DNA from: Vicinamibacteria bacterium
Lineage (GTDB): Bacteria > Acidobacteriota > Vicinamibacteria > Vicinamibacterales > UBA2999
NCBI GenBank assembly: GCA_025938035.1
Contig: JAICQE010000079.1
Coordinates: forward strand, 1 to 18,457
Reading direction: 5' to 3'
Length of the DNA stretch: 18,457 nucleotides
The translations under genes and the position numbers were made by a program. Below are positions 6,189-12,125 of this stretch, in pieces; position 1 is the first letter of the stretch, and each line of letters begins with the position of its first letter. The notes below the pieces were generated by a model. It saw only the letters and a list, made by a program, of their open reading frames with translations. It ran no database searches and was not told where the DNA came from.

Positions 6189-7046
6189 GTGCGACTTCCT
6201 GTTGTCCCGATCTGCCTGCTCTTCGTCATCGCGTCGCTCCCGCTCATCGCGCAGCGTCCGCCGGCCTTCGACGTGGTTTCGGTCAAGCGGTACCAGCCGG
6301 ACGCACGCGGGCGGGTGGACGATGCGATAAGCATTTTTCCGGGAGGCCGGCTCAGCGCTCCAGGCGCAACGCTCCAGGGTCTGATCACCACGGCGTACGG
6401 TCTCCTCGATATTCAAGTCGTCGATAGCGGCCGCATGCTCGGCTTCGCCCGCTACCAGATCGAGGGACGGACCAATCCGGATGTCACCCTTGCAGAGGCC
6501 CGCGCGATGCTGCGGACGCTGCTGACCGAGCGATTCGCGCTGATCACGCACCGCGAAACACGGGAAATGCCCGTGTACGTGATGACACTCGACAGGAAAC
6601 CGGGCGCTCAGCTGCGTCCGTCAGGCCGCGAATGTGCTATGCCCAAGGGTCCGACCGGAGTACCGGCGCCGCCCCCGCCGCCTGGCGGCCCAACCGTCGG
6701 GCGGGTCCTCAGCCTCAACGGCTACGCCTCGCGGTGTGCTGCGCTTTTCTTCAACAGCACGTCTGGCGCGCACTGGTCGCTCAGGGAAACGACGATGACG
6801 CAGTTTGCCGAACGCCTGGTGGGGTCCTTCGACCGCCCGGTCCTGGACCGCACGGGTCTCGACGGCTCATTCGACATCGACCTGACGTACTCAGCCGACA
6901 ACCCGGTTGTCGATACGTCGAACGCTCCGAACGCACCATCTCTGATAACCGCCCTACGCGAGCAGCTCGGTCTCCGCCTCGAATCGACGAAGGCGCCGGT
7001 CGAAGTGCTCGTGATCGACAGGGTGCAGACGCCGACGGAGAACTGA
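6189..7046 (+). CDS. TIGR03435 family exported protein, copy 2
   Basis: A 285-residue paralogue of the preceding protein, beginning one base after its stop codon at a GTG with a strong ribosome binding site. The N-terminus is a signal sequence (RLPVVPICLLFVIASLPLIAQ). Matching family blocks are FDVVSVKRYQPD, GGRLSAPGATLQGLITTAYGL, ARYQIEGRT, TLAEARAMLRTLLTERFALITHRETREMPVYVMTL, LRPSGREC, a six-proline run, MTQFAERLVGSFDRPVLDRTGLDGSFDIDLTYS, and ITALREQLGLRLESTKAPVEVLVIDRV. Both copies end in EN, and both carry the poly-proline segment at the same place, so they look like a diverged tandem duplication. Being the last plus-strand gene of the run, it is probably co-expressed with the PadR-controlled transporter. 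Function unknown. Confidence 0.9.
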   Translation: MRLPVVPICLLFVIASLPLIAQRPPAFDVVSVKRYQPDARGRVDDAISIFPGGRLSAPGATLQGLITTAYGLLDIQVVDSGRMLGFARYQIEGRTNPDVTLAEARAMLRTLLTERFALITHRETREMPVYVMTLDRKPGAQLRPSGRECAMPKGPTGVPAPPPPPGGPTVGRVLSLNGYASRCAALFFNSTSGAHWSLRETTMTQFAERLVGSFDRPVLDRTGLDGSFDIDLTYSADNPVVDTSNAPNAPSLITALREQLGLRLESTKAPVEVLVIDRVQTPTEN

Positions 7047-7059
7047 CGCAGAAGGAGGA

Positions 7060-7077
7060 AGGAGGAGCGATCCTCCT
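7060..7077. terminator. Hairpin between convergent genes (possible terminator)
   Basis: AGGAGGA and TCCTCCT form a perfect 7-bp stem around GCGA, a GNRA-type tetraloop when read on the plus strand. It lies just after the TIGR03435 copy 2 stop and touches the stop codon of the opposing gene at 7076, the right place for a shared terminator. No T-run follows on either strand, so termination activity is uncertain. Confidence 0.4.
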
Positions 7078-7441
7078 ATCTCCTATCTGCTACCGTCAAC
7101 TCCTCTCCGCCCGACGAACTCTCCCAGACCTGCGTGAGCCGCCTGCCACCCTCATCGGGCACGAACACGAGCGCCGGTGCGCCGCCCGCAGGGTTCGCCC
7201 CATTCAACGGCGTGGTCTGAACGAAGAGCCGGGCGGCATTCCCGTGCTGCCCGCGAATCAACACTACAGACGACGGCATCAAGAGATCGCGCTCAATCCG
7301 GTAGACGCCCGCGGGCATCTGCTGCGACCCGACCATGAACGCGAACGGCACGTTGACTTCGAGTGTCCCGGCGTTCGCTGCCGCTGCCGACGCGAACAAC
7401 ATCGCGGCGCCGACGAGCGCGCCCTTCATCAGTGATCTCAT
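7076..7441 (-). CDS. Small secreted protein of unknown function
   Basis: A 121-residue protein starting MRSLMKGALVGAAMLFASAAAANAG, a clear Sec signal peptide with cleavage expected after ANA. The mature part (about 97 residues) reads TLEVNVPFAFMVGSQQMPAGVYRIER, then two short beta-type segments (SSVVLIRG, AARLFVQT), PALVFVPDEGG and a polar C-terminus. The VPFAFxVGxxxxPAGxYRI pattern is common in small exported proteins of acidobacteria, but I know no function. I chose the ATG at 7441 because GGGAGGG lies four bases upstream and the signal peptide follows directly; the frame is open further upstream without conserved character. A perfect hairpin sits just before the ribosome binding site. It converges on the TIGR03435 genes and is monocistronic as far as the window shows. 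Confidence 0.8.
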   Translation of the reverse strand: MRSLMKGALVGAAMLFASAAAANAGTLEVNVPFAFMVGSQQMPAGVYRIERDLLMPSSVVLIRGQHGNAARLFVQTTPLNGANPAGGAPALVFVPDEGGRRLTQVWESSSGGEELTVADRR

Positions 7442-7452
7442 GTCACCCTCCC

Positions 7453-7468
7453 AACGGCATGAGCCGTT
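7453..7468 (-). promoter_or_regulatory. Leader hairpin next to the ribosome binding site
   Basis: AACGGC and GCCGTT form a perfect 6-bp stem with a 4-base loop. It ends directly beside the GGGAGGG ribosome binding site (7446-7452) of the small secreted protein, on the minus-strand message. The position could affect translation or message stability; activity is inferred. Confidence 0.4.
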
Positions 7469-7551
7469 TCTAGCCTCTAAGGAGATGGACGACACGGAGG
7501 CGCGCCGCGATGTCAAAACGACGCAAAACCTTTGTTAAGTAGTCGCGGTGC

Positions 7552-7579
7552 CCGCCTTCGCGCGTAGCGGCTCCGGCGG
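7552..7579. repeat. CCGCC...GGCGG palindromic repeat after sdhB
   Basis: CCGCC at 7552-7556 pairs with GGCGG at 7575-7579, with an inner CGC/GCG pairing, and a second GGCGGA follows. It resembles the CCGCCTTCGC-type intergenic repeats common in acidobacterial genomes. It lies just past the sdhB stop on the minus strand and could protect or end the sdh message. The remainder of the 7442-7597 gap shows no gene. Confidence 0.45.
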
Positions 7580-7597
7580 AGGCGGAAAGGTCGGCCT

Positions 7598-8338
7598 CTA
7601 CCGGAACACGCGAAGCAGCCGGGTGAGCGGGTCGTAATAGCGATCGACCACCCGTTCCTTCAGCGGGATGATGGCGTTGTCGGTGATGTGAATGTGCTCC
7701 GGGCAGACACGCGTGCAGCACTTCGTGATATTGCAGTAGCCAATGCCGTGCTGATCCTTGAGATCAGGCACGCGATCGTCGGCGTCGATGGGATTCATCT
7801 CCAGGTTCGCCGCATAGACGAAGAACCGCGGGCCGATGAACTCCTCGTGCTTGTTGTGATCGCGCAGCACGTGGCACACGTCCTGGCACAGGAAACACTC
7901 GATGCACTTGCGGAACTCCTGCACGCGATCGATGTCGCGCTGCTGCATCCGCCACATACCGTCCGCCGCATCGGGCTGGCGCGGTTTGAATTTCCGGATC
8001 TGCTTCTTGACGCGGAAGTTCCACGAGACGTCCGTCACCAGATCCTTGACCGGCGGAAACGCCCGCATCGGCTCGACGGTCACCGGTTCGTGCAGGTTCA
8101 GCTGGCTCAGACGGGTCATGCACATCAGCCGCGGCTTGCCGTTGATCTCCGCCGAGCACGAGCCGCACTTCCCCGCCTTGCAGTTCCATCGAACCGCCAG
8201 GTCGGGTGCCTGTTCGGCCTGGATGCGATGCACCGCATCGAGCACCACCATGCCATCCGAGACCTCGGTCTGAAATGTCTGGTACGTGCCGTCGCCCTCC
8301 GGATGGGTTCGCCAGATCTTGAAGGTTGCGCTGTTCAC
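7598..8338 (-). CDS. sdhB: Succinate dehydrogenase/fumarate reductase iron-sulfur subunit
   Basis: A 246-residue subunit that carries electrons from the flavin of SdhA to the membrane quinone site. The N-terminal ferredoxin domain has the [2Fe-2S] cysteines C53, C58, C61 and C73 (CKAGKCGSC...MC). The C-terminal domain has CIECFLCQDVC (C145, C148, C151, C155) and a second cysteine group at C202, C207, C208 and C212 (CNITKCCTRVCP), consistent with the [4Fe-4S] and [3Fe-4S] clusters. I chose GTG at 8338 because it overlaps the sdhA stop (GTGA), and because the frame upstream of it is only the shadow of sdhA. It is the last gene of sdhCAB and is followed by a hairpin repeat. The order membrane anchor, flavoprotein, iron-sulfur matches mycobacterial Sdh1-type loci. 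Confidence 0.95.
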   Translation of the reverse strand: MNSATFKIWRTHPEGDGTYQTFQTEVSDGMVVLDAVHRIQAEQAPDLAVRWNCKAGKCGSCSAEINGKPRLMCMTRLSQLNLHEPVTVEPMRAFPPVKDLVTDVSWNFRVKKQIRKFKPRQPDAADGMWRMQQRDIDRVQEFRKCIECFLCQDVCHVLRDHNKHEEFIGPRFFVYAANLEMNPIDADDRVPDLKDQHGIGYCNITKCCTRVCPEHIHITDNAIIPLKERVVDRYYDPLTRLLRVFR

Positions 8339-10152
8339 GACTTCTGCTCCTCGATGACGTCCTTCAAGTAATCCGGCATCGCCGGGATGGGCACACGCGA
8401 CACCTGCATCGCACCGTCGCCGGCACGCTTGACCATGATGTTGAAGGTCGCGAACGCGTCGGCCTTCTGCGGATAGTCCTCGCGGAAGTGGCCGCCGCGG
8501 CTTTCTTTGCGCTCGATCGCCGACCGGGTGATCGCTTCCGCCACCGCCAGCAGATTGCGCACGTCGATCGCCGTATGCCAGCCCGCGTGATACTCGCGGT
8601 GGCCGGAGACGCCGAGGCGCGACGCGCGGGCGCTGAAGTGCTGGATCCGCGACAGCGCCTCCTGCATCTCCGCCTCCTGGCGGACGATGCCGACGAGGTT
8701 CTGCATGGTGTCCTGCAGATCCGCCTGGAGCCGATAGGGGTTCTCGCCCTGATCGCCGGCGTCGAACGGGCGGAGCGCATCGCTCGTCGCCCGCTCGACC
8801 GCCGACTCGTCGATGCGGGCCGCACCATGTTCGCGGGCAAACTGCGCGGCGTACTCGCCGGCGCGCTTCCCGAAGACGATCAGATCCGACAGCGAATTGC
8901 CGCCCAGCCGATTCGCGCCGTTGATGCCGGAGGCGCACTCGCCGGCGGCAAACAGGCCGGGGATGGTCGACATCTGCGTATCGGCATCGACGCGGATGCC
9001 GCCCATGATGTAGTGGGTGGTCGGCCCGACCTCCATCGGCTCTTTCGTGATGTCGAGATCGGCCAGCTCCTTGAACTGGTGATACATGCTCGGCAGCTTG
9101 CGCTTGATGTGCGCCTCCGAGTCCTTCAGCTTCTCCTTGATCCAGGCGATGTCGAGAAACACACCGCCGTGCGGAGATCCGCGGCCGGCCTTGACCTCGC
9201 GGTTGATGCAGCGGGCCACGTGATCGCGGGTGAGCAGCTCGGGCGGGCGGCGGGCACCCTTGTCGCCCTGCGTGTACCGCCACCCTTCTTCGGGATCCGA
9301 GGCTGTCTGCGGTTTGTAGTTGTCCGGAATGTCGTCGAACATGAAGCGGCGGCCTTCGCTGTTCTTCAGTACGCCGCCCTCGCCGCGAACGCCTTCCGTG
9401 ACCAGGATGCCGCGCACGCTCGGCGGCCACACCATCCCGGTCGGGTGGAACTGGATGAACTCCATGTCGATCAGCTCGGCGCCAGCCCGATACGCCAGCG
9501 CGTGGCCGTCGCCAGTTCCTTCCCAGCTGTTGCTGGTGATCTTGAAGGCACGGCCGACGCCGCCGGTGGCCAGCACGACGGCCTTGGCCGCGAAGACATG
9601 GAAGCGGCCCCGTTCGCGATCGTAGGCAAGCACGCCGGCCGCGCGCCCGCCGTCGAGGAGCAGATCGATGACGGTGTGCTCCATGTGCACGGTCATGCCG
9701 AGGTAGACGGCGTGATCCTGGAGCGTGCGGATCAACTCGAGGCCGGTGCGGTCGCCCACATGCGCGAGCCGCGGATAACGATGCCCGCCGAAGTTCCGCT
9801 GGTTGATTCGCCCGTCAGGCGTGCGATCGAACACCGCGCCCCACCCTTCGAGCTCGCGCACGCGGTCCGGCGCCTCCTTGGCGTGCAGTTCGGCCATGCG
9901 CCAGTTGTTCACGTACTGGCCACCGCGCATCGTGTCGGCGAAGTGCACCCGCCAGTTGTCGCGATCGTCGTTGTGCCCCATCGCCGCGGCCATGCCGCCT
10001 TCGGCCATGACCGTGTGCGCCTTGCCGAGCAGCGACTTGCAGATCAGCCCGACGGACGCGCCGGCGTTGGACGCTTCGATCGCCGCCCGCAGGCCGGCGC
10101 CGCCGGCCCCGATGATGAGGACGTCGTAGGTATACGTGGCGTGCGTCAGCAT
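8335..10152 (-). CDS. sdhA: Succinate dehydrogenase/fumarate reductase flavoprotein subunit
   Basis: A 605-residue FAD protein that oxidises succinate to fumarate in the TCA cycle (or the reverse). The dinucleotide-binding motif is VLIIGAGGAGLRAA near residue 11; His46 in KAHTVMAEGG is the expected covalent FAD attachment site. Substrate-site blocks EFIQFHPTGM, TEGVRGEGGVLKN and GLFAAGECASGINGANRLGGNSL are all present, followed by the helical domain. The ATG at 10152 overlaps the sdhC stop (TGATG), and the conserved fold starts a few residues later, so the longer frame reaching 10287 is rejected. The stop overlaps the GTG of sdhB, giving strict translational coupling. The direction of catalysis in vivo cannot be read from the sequence, but location beside pyruvate dehydrogenase genes favours succinate oxidation. 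Confidence 0.97.
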   Translation of the reverse strand: MLTHATYTYDVLIIGAGGAGLRAAIEASNAGASVGLICKSLLGKAHTVMAEGGMAAAMGHNDDRDNWRVHFADTMRGGQYVNNWRMAELHAKEAPDRVRELEGWGAVFDRTPDGRINQRNFGGHRYPRLAHVGDRTGLELIRTLQDHAVYLGMTVHMEHTVIDLLLDGGRAAGVLAYDRERGRFHVFAAKAVVLATGGVGRAFKITSNSWEGTGDGHALAYRAGAELIDMEFIQFHPTGMVWPPSVRGILVTEGVRGEGGVLKNSEGRRFMFDDIPDNYKPQTASDPEEGWRYTQGDKGARRPPELLTRDHVARCINREVKAGRGSPHGGVFLDIAWIKEKLKDSEAHIKRKLPSMYHQFKELADLDITKEPMEVGPTTHYIMGGIRVDADTQMSTIPGLFAAGECASGINGANRLGGNSLSDLIVFGKRAGEYAAQFAREHGAARIDESAVERATSDALRPFDAGDQGENPYRLQADLQDTMQNLVGIVRQEAEMQEALSRIQHFSARASRLGVSGHREYHAGWHTAIDVRNLLAVAEAITRSAIERKESRGGHFREDYPQKADAFATFNIMVKRAGDGAMQVSRVPIPAMPDYLKDVIEEQKS

Positions 10153-10955
10153 CAGAGAATCCTGTAGTCCGTCAGCACGCCCATCGAGCAGAGGCGAATG
10201 TAGACGTCCGTCAGGCCGACCGAGAACAGGCTGAGCCAGGCGAAGAGCATGTGCCGGCCATTCAGCGAGCTGGCGCAGCGGTAGCACGCTGCGCTGAGCG
10301 GCTGGCGCGAGATTTCATCGCGGCGGCCGCCGACCAGGTGCCGCAGCGAGTGGCATCCGAACGTGTAGCTGGCGATGAGCAGCACGTTGACGAGCATGAC
10401 GAGCGTGCCGACGCCGATGCCGAACTCCTGCGCGCCGGTCGCCTCATCCGTCCACCACATCCCCAGCCACACGTCGTAGGACAGGATGACGATGAAGACG
10501 ACGGCCGCGTAGGCGAAATAGCGATGCACGTTCTGCAGCACCAGCGGGAACCATCGCTCGCCCCAGTAGCTCGTGCCGCGCGGTTCGCCGACGGCGCACG
10601 ACACCGGATCCTGCCAGAACGCCTTGTAGTAGGCGCCGCGATAGTAGTAACAGGTGAATCGAAAGAGCCCTGGAAACGGAAGAATCAATAACGCCGGGTA
10701 GAACAACGCGACCGGGAACCAGCCGGGCCGCGCACCGAACCACGCATGGTGCGACTCACCCCACAGGAGCGGCGAATAAAACGGCGAGAGATACGGACCG
10801 AATTCGAAGTGTTCGTTCTGCATCGCCGCCCACGTGCCGTAGCCCAGGAACGACGAGAACACGATAACGACGAGGATCGCCTCGACCCACCACGCGTCGC
10901 GGCGCTCGGTGTCGCCCCAGCCGCGTGGCAGAACCTTTACGGGTACCGCCTCCAT
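10152..10955 (-). CDS. sdhC: Succinate dehydrogenase membrane anchor subunit, single polytopic type
   Basis: A 267-residue membrane protein that anchors SdhAB and presumably holds the quinone site. Hydrophobic helices are visible near residues 24-44, 79-100, 134-165, 180-200 and 235-256. It does not resemble the classic small SdhC/SdhD pair; size and gene order are closer to the single anchor of mycobacterial Sdh1. It is rich in possible metal or heme ligands in and near the helices: C102, C120, H144, C201-H202, H206, C224, C227, H235 and C256. I chose ATG at 10955 because GGAGG lies nine bases upstream; the longer frame from 11009 would start with residues encoded by a palindromic repeat. 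Its stop overlaps the sdhA start. Confidence 0.85.
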   Translation of the reverse strand: MEAVPVKVLPRGWGDTERRDAWWVEAILVVIVFSSFLGYGTWAAMQNEHFEFGPYLSPFYSPLLWGESHHAWFGARPGWFPVALFYPALLILPFPGLFRFTCYYYRGAYYKAFWQDPVSCAVGEPRGTSYWGERWFPLVLQNVHRYFAYAAVVFIVILSYDVWLGMWWTDEATGAQEFGIGVGTLVMLVNVLLIASYTFGCHSLRHLVGGRRDEISRQPLSAACYRCASSLNGRHMLFAWLSLFSVGLTDVYIRLCSMGVLTDYRIL

Positions 10956-10964
10956 TTCGAACAG

Positions 10965-10969
10965 CCTCC
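10965..10969 (-). promoter_or_regulatory. Ribosome binding site deciding the sdhC start
   Basis: GGAGG on the minus strand, nine bases before the ATG at 10955. It supports that start over the upstream ATG at 11009, which lies inside a repeat. Confidence 0.65.
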
Positions 10970-10976
10970 GCTGAAA

Positions 10977-11026
10977 TTCAGAATGCAAAATGCAGAATGC
11001 ATTCTGCATTCTGAATTCTGCATTGC
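10977..11026. repeat. AGAATGC/GCATTCT palindromic repeat
   Basis: A cluster of AGAATGC and ATTCTGC units in opposite orientations between the MBL gene and sdhC. Its centre, 10989-11010, is a perfect 22-base palindrome (AATGCAGAATG against CATTCTGCATT), and CAGAAT/ATTCTG units extend on both sides. In translation it gives NAFCILHSEF-type peptides that are frequent false N-termini in databases. On the minus-strand message it could fold into a long hairpin just upstream of sdhC. Confidence 0.7.
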
Positions 11027-11033
11027 ACGTGCA

Positions 11034-12089
11034 TCACTGCACGGGCACAATCTCCACCGCCGCCCGCGCGCACTCCCCGACCACCGTCAGATACCGGCGC
11101 ACCCCGTCGGTACCGATGACATACGGATGTTTCTCTCCGGCCTTGCGCACCTTCATCGCCGGCAGCTTCGTCTTGCTGCCGTCGTAGACCGTGTGATTCG
11201 ACAGCATCACGTCGGCGCCGGCCTTGGTCACGATCTCCTTGAACCGCTCCGCCTGCTGCGCATACGACTCGAGCCGTGGGCGGTTGCGCCCGAAGTTGAA
11301 CAGCGTGCCGCCCCACGTCGCGACGACGTGCTTCGCGCTGCCGTCGCGCACCGGGAAGACCGTCGAGATCGTCCCTTCCGTATGCCCGGGCGTGAGATAC
11401 AGGGTCATCGTGAAGTCGCCGAGCGTCAGCTTCATGCCGTCGGTCGCGACCATGTCGCGCTTCGGCTTCCACGATGGATTCTGCTGATCGAGCAGGTCGT
11501 AATCGGCCGCCGACATGATCAGCCGCGCCCCGAATTTCTCCTGCAGGTGCTTGGCGCCGCCGGCGTGATCGAGGTGGCCGTGGCTGACGATGACGTACTT
11601 GATGTCGGCTGGATTCAGGCCAAGCTTACGCAGGCCTTCATCGACCTCGGCCTCGACCGAATAGTCGTAGATCGCGTCGAGCAGGATGATGCCCTGCGAG
11701 GTCGTAATCGCCCAGGCGGAATACTCCGTCTGCCCGACGAAGTAGAGGTTGTCGAAGACCTTCTGTGGTTCCGCGTACCAGGTTTCCCTCGCCGGTGCTG
11801 CCGGCGGACCGCCCGGGCGCCCGCCGGCGCGGCCGGCGTTGCCGCGGTTTGCTCCACCGCCCGCGCGCGGCGCCGCCGGCGTTGCCAGGCTTATGGCGCC
11901 GTTGCACACCGGCCGAAACACGCCCTCCCACATCGTGCCCGCCGCCGCGCGGGCGGCCTCGATGTGTTTCTGCGCCTCGGCCGAAACGCCCGGTGCCGAT
12001 GCCGGCACGGGTCCGGGCGGCGCGAATTGGGCGACGAGCGTTCCAGTTCCGCAGACCGTCGCGACGAGAAGCGTTGAAAGAGCTTTCAC
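11034..12089 (-). CDS. Secreted metallo-beta-lactamase-fold hydrolase, subclass B3-like
   Basis: A 351-residue protein with an N-terminal signal sequence (residues 1-20). A Gly/Pro/Arg-rich low-complexity segment occupies about 71-101. The metallo-beta-lactamase fold follows with a full dinuclear zinc set: H170, H172, D174 and H175 in SHGHLDHAGG, H236 in TPGHTEGT and H299 in SNHTVYDG. The HxHxDH pattern and spacing resemble subclass B3 enzymes and their non-lactamase relatives, so the substrate could be a beta-lactam, a lactone or something else; the sequence does not settle it. The start is GTG at 12089, with AGGAG six bases upstream. It lies between the pyruvate dehydrogenase and succinate dehydrogenase genes on the same strand, 36 bases after lpdA with a hairpin between. 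Confidence 0.9.
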   Translation of the reverse strand: MKALSTLLVATVCGTGTLVAQFAPPGPVPASAPGVSAEAQKHIEAARAAAGTMWEGVFRPVCNGAISLATPAAPRAGGGANRGNAGRAGGRPGGPPAAPARETWYAEPQKVFDNLYFVGQTEYSAWAITTSQGIILLDAIYDYSVEAEVDEGLRKLGLNPADIKYVIVSHGHLDHAGGAKHLQEKFGARLIMSAADYDLLDQQNPSWKPKRDMVATDGMKLTLGDFTMTLYLTPGHTEGTISTVFPVRDGSAKHVVATWGGTLFNFGRNRPRLESYAQQAERFKEIVTKAGADVMLSNHTVYDGSKTKLPAMKVRKAGEKHPYVIGTDGVRRYLTVVGECARAAVEIVPVQ

Positions 12090-12105
12090 GGCTGACTCCT
12101 GGCTC

Positions 12106-12125
12106 CTTCCGCCTGAAGGCGGAAG
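12106..12125 (-). repeat. Hairpin repeat directly after the lpdA stop
   Basis: CTTCCGCC and GGCGGAAG form a perfect 8-bp stem with a 4-base loop, starting immediately after the lpdA TAG and ending before the MBL ribosome binding site. The plus-strand translation reads FRLKAEAT, a peptide widely seen in acidobacterial false ORFs, which marks it as a dispersed repeat. No T-run follows, so it may act as a message stabiliser or attenuator rather than a full terminator. Confidence 0.6.

Noticed and set aside
7511..7516. Perfect TTGACA on the minus strand upstream of the small secreted protein
   Set aside because: No -10-like sequence at 16-18 bases downstream, so it is not called as a promoter.
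8326..10167. Long 613-residue plus-strand open frame opposite sdhA
   Set aside because: It is a shadow of a conserved gene in GC-rich DNA; the translation shows no recognisable fold and the opposite strand is unmistakably SdhA.
10956..11009. Extended sdhC start at 11009
   Set aside because: The added 18 residues (NAFCILHSEF type) come from the palindromic repeat, while the ATG at 10955 has a good ribosome binding site.
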